This document shows, in pieces, positions 1 to 7,808 of a stretch of DNA of 9,811 nt. Numbering within the stretch: the stretch's first letter is position 1; every line of letters starts with the position of its first letter. The DNA lies in NCBI GenBank assembly GCA_947178315.1, contig CAMWXW010000014.1, positions 1 to 9,811 of the forward strand, given 5' to 3'. The stretch comes from an uncultured Desulfovibrionaceae bacterium (lineage in GTDB: Bacteria > Desulfobacterota > Desulfovibrionia > Desulfovibrionales > Desulfovibrionaceae). The position numbers and the translations under genes were made by a program. The notes under the pieces are model-generated. The model worked only from the letters and a program-made list of their open reading frames with translations. It searched no databases and was not told the DNA's origin.

Positions 1-77
1 ATCTATACGTACGTGAATTTATTACATTTCTGATTTATTACTCTCATATATTGGTAGTCAATACTATTCAATATATA

Positions 78-2039
78 CTAGACTGTTCTCTTAAAAAGAT
101 GATCTATCATTGATTTATGCATACGGATACTAATAGGTCGTCCATGTGGACAATGTGTATTATGAGGAACACAAAGCCATTGTGTAAGGAGTGCATACGC
201 ATCTTCAGGTAATAAGGTATCTCCTTTTTTAATAGCATTTGTACATGCCTTTTTATGAATTATGCTTACCATATCATCTGTGATATCTAGTAAAATATCT
301 TTAATGTACTTATGTAAGCGTTGCTGTGGTAAATAACTAGGGATACCCTCAATTGATATAGTCCCCTGTGTATGTGTAATAATAAATCCAAGCTCCTCTA
401 GTTCATGAGATATCTCTAAAAAGCGATTCTCTTCTTGTGGGTGCAATGTAAACACAACTGGTGGAGAAAGATATTGAATATTGTATGATGCATTTCGAGT
501 TATATATTCTTCTAAAATTCGTTCATGAGCTGCATGTTGATCAATAATAAGGAGTTCATCATTATATATACATCGATACACTAGGTATGTTTCTGCAATA
601 GTACATATAAATACATACTTATCTGTTATTGATTCTGTAGAGTCCTTACTATGTGATTGAGTTGTTTCGATATGAGGCATACTATACTGTTCTTGTGCAT
701 ACTGTGTATCCATAAGACGCACTTGACTATATACTGTTTCCTGAGAAGTATTAGAGATATCAGCCCCTTGTAATACAATATGCTCTTGAGATAGTTCTGT
801 ACTTTCATCACTATATCGACCATAGATTACTTGGCTTTCCTCTATATCTCTTGGAGTAGAAATAATGCGTTGCTTAGGCACTTCCCATATCTTTTCTTCA
901 TCAGAGGGAGAAGAGCTTCTTTGATAATTTGCTATATCACTGTGTCTCTCTTCTTTTTCTAAAGAGGAAAAAGGAGGAAAAGGAGATTGTAGAGGAGAGT
1001 ACGACTTCTGTATCATATTCTCTTCATGTGGTAACTCTGAATAATATTGTAATGCATTCTTCAAAGCAACAATAATTGCTTTAATACACATTCCCTCATC
1101 AGTAAAACGAACTTCTGCTTTCGTTGGATGAACATTGACGTCAACTTCATCTGGTGGAAGCTCTATAAAAAAGACTCCAAAAGGATATTCTTTAGAAGTT
1201 AAGTATTCTTTATATCCCTCACGTACAGCTCTCATAAGAAACTTATCGTTCACGCTCCTATTATTTACATATAAGAGAAGTTTATCTGCTTTTTTCTGTG
1301 TGATATTAGGATTTGAACACAATCCACGCACAACTATACTTTTATATTGATTGTGAAATTCGGTAAGACATTCTGTAAGCTCTGTAGGGAAGATACTTTG
1401 TGTACGTTCTAGCAGAGATTGATTTTTTGTAAAATGAAAGAGCTTTCTCCCTCCAACAGAAAACGTAAACTCAACAGATAAATACATCAATACAAGCCGT
1501 AGAAATATATCAACACATTTTTTTTGTTCTACAGAGGCACTCTTAAGAAATTTCAATCGAGCAGGTGTATTCAAAAAGAGGTTTTCAATAGTGATACATG
1601 TTCCATCTATAGGTGTTGTATACCCTTCTTCTTTTAATGTACCATACTGCATTGTTACATATGCTGTCTCTTCCCTCTCTCCATTCTCTTTTTTATATGC
1701 CGAGGCAAGCGTAAGAAGACTCACAGAGGCAATACTAGCAAGAGCTTCTCCTCTAAAACCAAAGGTATGCAATGCATACATATCTTCAAATGAATGTATT
1801 TTACTTGTTGTATATCGCTCAAGTGCTGTAACAAGATATTCTTTTGCTATTCCGATACCATCATCTCGTACAACTATTTTCTGTAAACCACCATGTTCTA
1901 TTTCTATATGAATACTTTGTGCACCGGCATCAAGACTATTCTCTACAAGTTCTTTAATAATATTAGCAGGTCTTTCAACCACTTCTCCAGCTGCAATTTG
2001 ATTACATAACGATATCGGTAATTTGTGTATAACATTCAT
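78..2039 (-). CDS. mutL: DNA mismatch repair protein MutL (endonuclease type)
   Basis: This gene encodes MutL, the homodimeric ATPase that links MutS mismatch recognition to strand incision. The 653-residue protein has the GHKL ATPase signatures at its N-terminus: IAAGEVVERPA (15-25), KELVENSLDAGA (29-40, with the conserved Glu30 and Asn34), RDDGIGI (58-64) and GFRGEAL (94-100). A polar Ser/Glu/Gln-rich linker of about 140 residues follows, then a C-terminal dimerisation domain. That domain carries DQHAAHERILEE (500-511), which fits the DQHA(x)2E(x)4E metal-binding nuclease motif, and CPHGRP (630-635). By family knowledge this predicts a self-sufficient nicking MutL of the kind found in bacteria without MutH. 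I chose the ATG at 2039 because GAGGAA lies 6 bases upstream and MNVIHKLP matches usual MutL N-termini. An ATG 23 codons further upstream (2108) would add an untypical leader. The gene lies 106 bases after the amidase gene and is probably in its operon. Confidence 0.96.
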   Translation of the reverse strand: MNVIHKLPISLCNQIAAGEVVERPANIIKELVENSLDAGAQSIHIEIEHGGLQKIVVRDDGIGIAKEYLVTALERYTTSKIHSFEDMYALHTFGFRGEALASIASVSLLTLASAYKKENGEREETAYVTMQYGTLKEEGYTTPIDGTCITIENLFLNTPARLKFLKSASVEQKKCVDIFLRLVLMYLSVEFTFSVGGRKLFHFTKNQSLLERTQSIFPTELTECLTEFHNQYKSIVVRGLCSNPNITQKKADKLLLYVNNRSVNDKFLMRAVREGYKEYLTSKEYPFGVFFIELPPDEVDVNVHPTKAEVRFTDEGMCIKAIIVALKNALQYYSELPHEENMIQKSYSPLQSPFPPFSSLEKEERHSDIANYQRSSSPSDEEKIWEVPKQRIISTPRDIEESQVIYGRYSDESTELSQEHIVLQGADISNTSQETVYSQVRLMDTQYAQEQYSMPHIETTQSHSKDSTESITDKYVFICTIAETYLVYRCIYNDELLIIDQHAAHERILEEYITRNASYNIQYLSPPVVFTLHPQEENRFLEISHELEELGFIITHTQGTISIEGIPSYLPQQRLHKYIKDILLDITDDMVSIIHKKACTNAIKKGDTLLPEDAYALLTQWLCVPHNTHCPHGRPISIRMHKSMIDHLFKRTV

Positions 2040-2145
2040 AGAAATTCCTCGGGTGTATATCAAGAAAATTGAAGTTCCATATAATAGTATACAATCCTTA
2101 TGAGACATGAGGAAAGAGCATATATTACATAAGTATCAGACTCTC

Positions 2146-2922
2146 CTACTTTGTAGCAAGACTCTTTTGATATGATTGAATTGCATCAAGGATTCCTTGA
2201 ATAACAGCCTTTCTATAAGATGCCTGCACTAAGATATTAGCTTCTTGCTTATTTGAGACATATCCAAGTTCAACTAAAACTGAAGGCATACGAGCTCCAA
2301 GCAAAACAAAAAATGGAGCAGAACGAACACCTTTATCTTTAATAGTATAAGAATACTGCTTCGCTCTTGCAAGTACACTGCGTTGTATATGATGAGCAAT
2401 ATCTTTTGATTCCTCTTGTTTTGAATCAAGTGTGATATCGCTTAGAATAATCTGTAATGAGTTTAATTTATTTGCAGATACTCCATTTTCTCGTGAAGCA
2501 ACAAACGCAGCTCGCTTATCAGAGCCTTGTACAGAGAGATAATATGTTTCAAAACCAGCAATACTGCTATCATGGTGGGAATTACAGTGTAGAGAGATAA
2601 AGAGATCAGCCTTTTTTGTATTAGCAAGCTCTGTACGTTTTTCTAACGGGATATATACATCAGTAGTACGTGTGTAATAGACAGTATATCCTGCACTTTG
2701 TAATTTTTTACCAAGCTCTTTTGCAAAAATCAACGTCTGCTCTTTTTCTACAATACCATTCCCAACTGTTCCAGGATCTTTACCACCATGCCCTGCATCT
2801 ATCACAACTGTTTTAATTCGTAATCCAAGTTGTTGCAACACATCATTACTATATGCGTGCGCTGTGTATGGAATCAGATAGATTGTACATACAATACATA
2901 TCAAACGAATATATGACATCAT
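2146..2922 (-). CDS. Secreted N-acetylmuramoyl-L-alanine amidase (Amidase_3, zinc-dependent)
   Basis: This is a peptidoglycan amidase of the AmiA/B/C type. It cleaves the bond between N-acetylmuramic acid and L-alanine and would act in the periplasm in cell separation or wall turnover. The 258-residue protein starts with a signal peptide: a hydrophobic stretch ending in AHA at residue 23. The catalytic domain begins almost at once with VVIDAGHGGKDPG (39-51). The predicted zinc ligands are His45, Glu59 (in IVEKE) and His112 (in SLHCNSH), and the catalytic Glu218 lies in VLVELGYVSN, so the active site looks complete. There is no AMIN or LysM domain, so septal targeting would need another factor. 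Two ATGs are adjacent at the start (2922 and 2919); an AAGGGG box lies 9 bases before the first. The gene has its own promoter (2944-2972), and mutL follows on the same strand. Confidence 0.93.
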   Translation of the reverse strand: MMSYIRLICIVCTIYLIPYTAHAYSNDVLQQLGLRIKTVVIDAGHGGKDPGTVGNGIVEKEQTLIFAKELGKKLQSAGYTVYYTRTTDVYIPLEKRTELANTKKADLFISLHCNSHHDSSIAGFETYYLSVQGSDKRAAFVASRENGVSANKLNSLQIILSDITLDSKQEESKDIAHHIQRSVLARAKQYSYTIKDKGVRSAPFFVLLGARMPSVLVELGYVSNKQEANILVQASYRKAVIQGILDAIQSYQKSLATK

Positions 2923-2943
2923 GTAGCGGAACCCCTTCTCTAT

Positions 2944-2972
2944 AGTATAGCAAAAATAAAGGATAGGTTCAA
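2944..2972 (-). promoter_or_regulatory. Sigma-70-type promoter of the amidase-mutL unit
   Basis: Read on the minus strand, TTGAAC (2972-2967) is followed by exactly 17 bases and TATACT (2949-2944). TGC directly precedes the -10 box and forms an extended -10 element. Predicted transcription starts near 2937, giving a leader of about 15 bases that contains the AAGGGG ribosome binding site of the amidase gene. This is the best-formed promoter in the window. Confidence 0.7.
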
Positions 2973-2990
2973 GATTTTCTTCTCTATGCT

Positions 2991-3212
2991 CTAAAAAGAA
3001 GAATCTATAAAGGTAATTGGTATAAGAGTAGAGATATCGTAGAGAAACTCTCTCATCTCATCTTCTTGATACGGGCTTGTTACAGCATGCAATAAAGCAA
3101 GTTTGGGATTGAGGACACGTAAATATCCTATATTATCTTGAGCCTCTATATAGTATTTACATAGAGCTATATTATGAGGAGCAATGAGTATTGGTATATA
3201 TATATTTCTCAC
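2991..3212 (-). CDS. DUF4911-like small protein
   Basis: This 73-residue protein has no signal peptide or membrane segment. Its pattern of a short beta-like start (RNIYIPILIAP), then HNIALCKYYIEAQDNIGYLRVL, then a strand and a helix rich in Asp and Glu, resembles the DUF4911 family. I recall that family as small proteins of Deltaproteobacteria with the theme 'IAFxKFxLEAxDGLAxLRTLD'. No biochemical role is known to me. The start is a GTG at 3212 with no clear Shine-Dalgarno sequence; the reading frame is open further upstream but has no better start there. The gene sits between the porin terminator and the amidase promoter, so it is either expressed by read-through from the porin or has a weak promoter overlapping the porin's 3' end. 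The family call is from memory. Confidence 0.7.
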   Translation of the reverse strand: MRNIYIPILIAPHNIALCKYYIEAQDNIGYLRVLNPKLALLHAVTSPYQEDEMREFLYDISTLIPITFIDSSF

Positions 3213-3230
3213 AGAAGAACACTCTAGTTC

Positions 3231-3267
3231 AAAAGAAAAAAGCTACAAAATACTCTGTAGCTTTTTC
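3231..3267 (-). terminator. Intrinsic terminator of the porin gene
   Basis: AAAAAGCTACA (3237-3247) and TGTAGCTTTTT (3256-3266) form an 11-bp perfect stem with an 8-base loop, 22 bases beyond the porin stop codon. On the minus strand the hairpin is followed by a T-rich tract (TTTTTTCTTTT). The symmetric A/T flanks would also let it work on the plus strand, but no plus-strand gene ends here. Confidence 0.85.
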
Positions 3268-3288
3268 CTACGTCATGTCAAAGAATAC

Positions 3289-4737
3289 TTAGAATGTGTA
3301 TTGAAATCCAAGAGCAAGAGAGAGAACATTATCTTCTGGTTTTACTCTCCAATGACTATTTGTTGTCAACATATTCATATAGCCAACACCAAAAGTTGTG
3401 CTAAAGTTTTCATAGATATTATATGTTGATATAAAGTTAAGAGCAAGAATACTATCTGCTGTTGTTAGGAATGTTGGATTGAATGTAGCATTTTCAGTTG
3501 CAACACCACTAGTGCTTCGTACCCAGCTCTGATCTGTTGTACCCATCATATAACCAAGTTGGAAGAGGTGAGTAAGATTATCAATAAATGTGATATCACC
3601 TAATTCTAAGACAACCCCTTGAGTAGAAGATGTTGTATATCCACCAACGAGACCATCATTACCTATAGTGACTGAACTATCAGCAAATGCGAAATATAAA
3701 GGAACATAAGCTGCAGAAATAGAAGGCATTAGACCACCAGCCTGATTCAAACCTGAGTTTTTCTTATTACCTGAAGCATACCAGTATTTAATAGCCGGAG
3801 TGAACATAGGCAATTTGTAATTCACATCAAGACCAATCATAAAACCTTCTCTTGAAGCGGCTTTATTGCTACCAAACTTAGCTTGTCCATATACTCCATC
3901 AATACCAATATGTAAATTTTTAATAGCTTCAATTTCAACAGCAGCACCAACCCACCATGCAACACCAGCTACATTTGGAATAACATAACTGTAGTTACCA
4001 TTAGTATCCCATGTTTTTGCTGCGTTCATAAGGCCTTCTTGAGCTAAAAATGCGTTCGTACCAGAGTTGCTAAAATTATATGTAGCACCATCTTTTGTAG
4101 CTTGAGCTAAACTACTACCACTTTTTCTTGTGATATTAGCAAATGCAGCCCATGGAGAAATTGTTACACCAGAGAATGAAACAGGAACATCTACTTGTAC
4201 ATAGTCAATTGCAGAAGAACCTTTATCATTTTGTCCACCAACTGTTGCATATGGTCTACTCCATGCTAGATTGAAGCTAACCATTTCATTTATTGTGTAT
4301 CCAAAGCTTACACCAGCTACGTTATCGTCTAATACATAGTTACCAAATGTTGCTGAAGGTGCTGTCATATATTGTATACCCAATGTCATAGAAAGATTTT
4401 CCATACCAGGCATTTTTGAGGCAATATACATTTGTCTAACTTTTACATTAGAATTATTTCTTGAACCTATTCCAGTCGGTCCATAACCAAATTTATATGT
4501 ACCAAGTTCTAGTTGTAAAGAAGAATATAAGTTTTCACTTATAATGGCGTCTAAACGAGGTCTAAATCGGATCAGACCATCAAATGCATCACCTTTCACG
4601 AAATTAGGATTTTTTTGATATTCACTTGCTACGATAAAAATTCCAGAAAATTTAAATTCTGCACTCTGTGCAACTGACACACTCCCAAAAGATAAGCATG
4701 CCATCATAATAGTTGCTAATGTCTTCTTTATTCCCAT
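3289..4737 (-). CDS. Outer-membrane porin, Desulfovibrio homotrimeric-porin type
   Basis: This gene encodes an outer-membrane beta-barrel porin, probably a major surface protein that lets small solutes diffuse through. The 482-residue precursor has a signal peptide with two lysines, a hydrophobic core and an AQSA cleavage site at residue 26. The mature part consists of alternating polar/hydrophobic strands rich in Gly, Asn, Ser and Thr. It ends in ALGFQYTF, whose terminal Phe is the usual recognition signal for the BAM barrel-assembly machinery. The early region (FRPRLDAIISENLYSSLQLE) matches the recalled Desulfovibrio porin theme 'RLQLDAxASENLSGxxxFE'. The ATG at 4737 has a strong AGGAGG box 7-8 bases upstream. 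The gene has its own promoter region and ends at a strong terminator, so it is probably monocistronic and highly expressed. Substrate preference cannot be read from the sequence. Confidence 0.88.
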   Translation of the reverse strand: MGIKKTLATIMMACLSFGSVSVAQSAEFKFSGIFIVASEYQKNPNFVKGDAFDGLIRFRPRLDAIISENLYSSLQLELGTYKFGYGPTGIGSRNNSNVKVRQMYIASKMPGMENLSMTLGIQYMTAPSATFGNYVLDDNVAGVSFGYTINEMVSFNLAWSRPYATVGGQNDKGSSAIDYVQVDVPVSFSGVTISPWAAFANITRKSGSSLAQATKDGATYNFSNSGTNAFLAQEGLMNAAKTWDTNGNYSYVIPNVAGVAWWVGAAVEIEAIKNLHIGIDGVYGQAKFGSNKAASREGFMIGLDVNYKLPMFTPAIKYWYASGNKKNSGLNQAGGLMPSISAAYVPLYFAFADSSVTIGNDGLVGGYTTSSTQGVVLELGDITFIDNLTHLFQLGYMMGTTDQSWVRSTSGVATENATFNPTFLTTADSILALNFISTYNIYENFSTTFGVGYMNMLTTNSHWRVKPEDNVLSLALGFQYTF

Positions 4738-4781
4738 TAACAGCCCTCCTTGCTTGGTTAAAACAATACAATAAATCTTAC

Positions 4782-4787
4782 ATTATA
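4782..4787 (-). promoter_or_regulatory. Probable -10 box of the porin promoter
   Basis: On the minus strand the consensus hexamer TATAAT occurs here, 44 bases before the porin ATG. The hexamers 16 to 18 bases further upstream (TATGTA, ATATGT and TATATG) match the -35 consensus poorly, so an activator may be needed. The leader would be about 35-40 bases. Confidence 0.5.
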
Positions 4788-4838
4788 GTATTTACATTTG
4801 GTATACATATAAGACTTATAACTCAATGATATCATAGC

Positions 4839-4852
4839 ACTACTTAAGTAGT
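4839..4852. promoter_or_regulatory. Perfect 14-bp palindrome, candidate operator
   Basis: ACTACTTAAGTAGT is identical to its reverse complement. It lies about 52 bases upstream of the porin -10 box, where activators often bind. No T-tract follows it, so it is unlikely to be a terminator. The binding protein is unknown. Confidence 0.4.
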
Positions 4853-5047
4853 CAATGAGAGTGTATACGTTTTACACAATCTAAATAAACAACAAAAACA
4901 CAATATTCCATAGAGTAGATACAATACTATACGCTATCATCATACTCTATCCCTAGAAAAACAAAGAGAGAGAAGAAATAGATTTTCATTTGCCCACTTT
5001 TTGCTACTACGACAAGCTGATAGACAAAGTAAGAAAAAACCTCCATT

Positions 5048-5053
5048 TATAAT
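5048..5053 (+). promoter_or_regulatory. Possible -10 box of the 740-residue gene
   Basis: TATAAT occurs 17 bases before the ATG at 5071. The only -35-like hexamer, TAGACA (5021-5026), is 21 bases away, which is longer than normal. Transcription from here would leave a very short leader with TAGGG (5056-5060) at its extreme 5' end. This is a weak call. Confidence 0.25.
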
Positions 5054-5070
5054 AGTAGGGTGATATATCT

Positions 5071-7293
5071 ATGAGCATTTTTGATACAAAAAAGAAAGAA
5101 GATACACTCAAGAAATTAGCAAAACAATCCCTTCACACAATTCCTTCTTTCCAACAAAATCAACAATCTAGTTTTATCAAACGTGTTCGTGCACTCTTTT
5201 CTACCCCCAAGCAAAAGAAAGATGTTCTATTACGAGTAGCAACAGGAAGAGAACATGGCTTTCCCTGCAAAGAAAAAATGACTCCAGAAGATACAATGCA
5301 ATTGGAGTATTCAGCAATCCTAGATACAAAAACATTCAATACGATAAAAAATACAAAGCAGAAGAGTAAACGTAAGCTAGGTTCTAGCTCTACTACTGAA
5401 GATTATCGCGGAGAACATCTTCAATTTATGGATATTCACGTAGATTTATCTAAAGAAACGCAAGGTATTGCAGAAGAGTGTATACATTCAAATCCTACAA
5501 CGATATCAAGTAGACAATCGATTCAAACATTACCACAACTATGCCACCATTATCTATTGACAAAAGAAGAGATACGTACATTGTGCTACATAATATACGA
5601 CTGTACCTATGTACGCAATAGTGAATCATTTCAAGGACAAAGCCCAATGTTAATAGCTCGCTATCTCTGTAGAGAACGCAGACATATCTTGCGTTTCTCC
5701 TTAGTGGAATACGCTAGCTTATTACAGCACATAGCTATCACACATAGCACACTTTCAATTCTTGAGATACTCACATGGATGAATGCAATTTCTCGCATGG
5801 CACGTATTGTAACATCACTGACTTCAATTCCCCATAACAGTGCACTTCTTATGTCCTTAGTATGGCTTCCTCGCAATGCTATTATTACTCTTACAAAAGG
5901 AAGGACATTAGATAAATCACTTCTTTCTCTTATACGCAGTGATGCAGAAATCACACTTTCTAAACTACAATCATATATTATTATTGTTGCCGTTGCACGG
6001 ATTATTGTAGAACAATTTGATAAAAGCGTTATCTACGATCCAACACAGCTTTTACTCAGAATAGAACCAAAACAATACATGCAGAACAACAATCCTATCT
6101 CCTCTCTCATGCAGATATTTCAAGACATACACACGAAGTACTACTTTCTTCTACAAAGTAATACAGAATACTTTCTCCACGCATTAGAACAGACAAGTAT
6201 CAAAAATGAATCAGAAGACCTCATGATACAGCTCCACGAAGTCAATACTATTTTATATACTGTTCGCAGGATAGAACAATTGTATAATAGAGTGATGACA
6301 AAAGAAGAAGTCTTTGCAATTATCAATAAGTTATCTCAATCGACAGTAGAAATAATTCGTTTCTATGGAATACACCCCCGTGAGTTCTTTACAGAAGACA
6401 ATGGCTTCTATTTCCCACTCGTACAACTCCTTGCTTACATACAATATAATAAAATAAATGAAGTTACTCCACAGACAGCTATTCTCATGCGTTTCATTCC
6501 ACTCCACACCTATCAGAATGCAGAAAAGCCCTATGAGGAATTACAAAAACAATGCAATGAGATTATCAAACGATGTCCTCGTATTTTAGAGATTGATGAA
6601 GTCAATTTAGAAAATATCTTCCTAGAAAAACTTCTTCTTGAACCAATTGATACAGAGCGTTCACTTCCCTTTTTTGAAAATATAGAACTCATTGTTATTG
6701 CATGTGCTAAAATACAATCGATACAGCTTAAAAGAGGAACACATGCTCATGAAGTACTCTACACACTATGCAATATTCCACACACAACACTTACATATAT
6801 AACTCACTTCCCAGAAATCTTCTTCTCTCGCCTTATTGATGATTTCCCTGCTCCATTTTTTGATTCCATATATAGTGCTTTACAAGAGTACTGTACAACA
6901 AAGAGCTTTCATTATAAAGTCCTCGCATGCTATATCTCTCCTCTCTCTATAGCTGGAGAAAGTACGTCAGCCTCAGAGCTTACTATGGAGATGGTAACAC
7001 CGTATATAGAACGAACTCTCACCCTACTTAACGCTATGAATACAGAACTCTCATGTAGAGAAGGATATACAAATGATACTCTTTTCAATGCACTCTCATA
7101 CCTCATGCCTCTTTATTATAAATATCCGATGCGTCCCGATGCACCTCTGCGTTTAGTGCAACATGTGAATCAAGTTTTAGAAGTAATTACAGGAGGTTCA
7201 CATATTCCTTTACAAGAACTGTGTTCAAAACCTAAACGAGTTTTACAAAAGTACCGAAAAGATCAACAAGAAGATACTAAAGATCGCTTATAA
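5071..7293 (+). CDS. Hypothetical protein, 740 residues, unrecognised
   Basis: I do not recognise this protein. It is a long uninterrupted frame with codon use like its neighbours and no competing long frame, so it is very likely real. The first 120 or so residues are rich in Lys, Ser and Gln and look disordered, starting MSIFDTKKKEDTLKKLAKQS. The remainder is predominantly helical, with Leu/Ile-rich amphipathic segments such as LSKLQSYIIIVAVARIIVEQ around residues 295-315. A basic, polar tail ends the protein. I see no signal peptide, no convincing membrane helix and no nucleotide-binding or catalytic motif, so it is probably a cytoplasmic scaffold-like or exported non-Sec protein. The start ATG at 5071 has only a modest AGGG box about 10 bases upstream. 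The 159-residue gene follows 34 bases later and probably belongs to the same transcript. A host-directed effector would fit a Lawsonia-like organism, but nothing in the sequence proves it. Confidence 0.85.
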   Translation: MSIFDTKKKEDTLKKLAKQSLHTIPSFQQNQQSSFIKRVRALFSTPKQKKDVLLRVATGREHGFPCKEKMTPEDTMQLEYSAILDTKTFNTIKNTKQKSKRKLGSSSTTEDYRGEHLQFMDIHVDLSKETQGIAEECIHSNPTTISSRQSIQTLPQLCHHYLLTKEEIRTLCYIIYDCTYVRNSESFQGQSPMLIARYLCRERRHILRFSLVEYASLLQHIAITHSTLSILEILTWMNAISRMARIVTSLTSIPHNSALLMSLVWLPRNAIITLTKGRTLDKSLLSLIRSDAEITLSKLQSYIIIVAVARIIVEQFDKSVIYDPTQLLLRIEPKQYMQNNNPISSLMQIFQDIHTKYYFLLQSNTEYFLHALEQTSIKNESEDLMIQLHEVNTILYTVRRIEQLYNRVMTKEEVFAIINKLSQSTVEIIRFYGIHPREFFTEDNGFYFPLVQLLAYIQYNKINEVTPQTAILMRFIPLHTYQNAEKPYEELQKQCNEIIKRCPRILEIDEVNLENIFLEKLLLEPIDTERSLPFFENIELIVIACAKIQSIQLKRGTHAHEVLYTLCNIPHTTLTYITHFPEIFFSRLIDDFPAPFFDSIYSALQEYCTTKSFHYKVLACYISPLSIAGESTSASELTMEMVTPYIERTLTLLNAMNTELSCREGYTNDTLFNALSYLMPLYYKYPMRPDAPLRLVQHVNQVLEVITGGSHIPLQELCSKPKRVLQKYRKDQQEDTKDRL

Positions 7294-7327
7294 TTGCATG
7301 TATAAAATATAGGCATAAGGGGGGATT

Positions 7328-7807
7328 ATGCTTCTCTCTACATTTATGGAATATGCATTAGAAGGATACGGTGCTGTGCTCAAAAACGGTACTCTTGAGC
7401 GTGTACCGATGAAACAACTAGGAAATACTAGTAACACAAAACGAAAAGAGCCAACAAAAGAAGAAAACATACAAACAATAATAGCATTTATAAATGCAGT
7501 AAAAAAACAACATGGAGAGCTTTGCTCCTACCTTGCAATGCTCTTACTTGTGGAGACTATACAAAAAAAAGAAGTACTTAATCCATATCGTATTCTCACA
7601 ACATATCAATCTATGCTAGAGATAGAGAATGTAGTAAGGGAAGACTATCCTTACTTTAGACAACTTCCATTAGCAAAACAAAAAGAGTATATGATTATCA
7701 TGTCACAGATGCATGCAAACTTGAGAGAGAGAAAAAAAGTAAGTAAAGCATTTTTATTCCAAAATCTTTTTACTCAAGGAACAAATCCATTGATACGAGA
7801 ACAATAG
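7328..7807 (+). CDS. Hypothetical protein, 159 residues, unrecognised
   Basis: I do not recognise this protein. A strong ribosome binding site (AAGGGGGG, starting at 7317) lies 3-5 bases before the ATG, which supports translation. Residues 1-20 (MLLSTFMEYALEGYGAVLKN) are moderately hydrophobic but contain Glu and Gly and do not form a normal signal peptide. A charged linker follows at about residues 28-48 (Lys-, Asn- and Glu-rich), then two or three predicted amphipathic helices, one being HGELCSYLAMLLLVETIQKK. The C-terminal half is rich in Lys, Arg and Met. It lies 34 bases after the 740-residue gene, so the two may form an operon and their products may interact. Its TAG stop is separated by one base from the stop of the convergent CofD-like gene. 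Confidence 0.75.
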   Translation: MLLSTFMEYALEGYGAVLKNGTLERVPMKQLGNTSNTKRKEPTKEENIQTIIAFINAVKKQHGELCSYLAMLLLVETIQKKEVLNPYRILTTYQSMLEIENVVREDYPYFRQLPLAKQKEYMIIMSQMHANLRERKKVSKAFLFQNLFTQGTNPLIREQ

Positions 7808-7808
7808 C

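Larger units (their letters stand above)
4738..5070. promoter_or_regulatory. Divergent intergenic control region
   Basis: These 333 bases lie between the porin (minus) and the 740-residue gene (plus) and contain no credible gene. The region is very AT-rich and holds the porin -10 box, palindromes at 4826-4835 and 4839-4852, a direct repeat TCAATGA at 4823-4829 and 4852-4858, and a possible -10 box for the plus-strand gene. It probably carries the regulatory signals of both transcription units. Confidence 0.6.

Noticed and set aside
626..823. Minus-strand frame in another phase inside mutL
   Set aside because: It overlaps the low-complexity linker of MutL and has no independent support.
1135..1911. 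Plus-strand open frames at 1135-1350 and 1591-1911
   Set aside because: They lie antisense within conserved parts of mutL, have no ribosome binding sites and no recognisable content.
2040..2108. N-terminal extension of MutL from an ATG at 2108
   Set aside because: The additional 23 residues do not resemble MutL, while the ATG at 2039 has a GAGGAA ribosome binding site and the conserved MutL N-terminus.
3184..3429. Plus-strand frame over the terminator and porin end
   Set aside because: It runs through the hairpin and antisense to the porin's conserved C-terminus.
5661..6326. Minus-strand frames at 5661-5954 and 6141-6326
   Set aside because: They are antisense to the 740-residue gene and lack start signals.
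7288..7470. Minus-strand 60-residue frame opposite the junction of the two unknown genes
   Set aside because: It covers the strong ribosome binding site and start of the 159-residue gene on the other strand and has no family resemblance.
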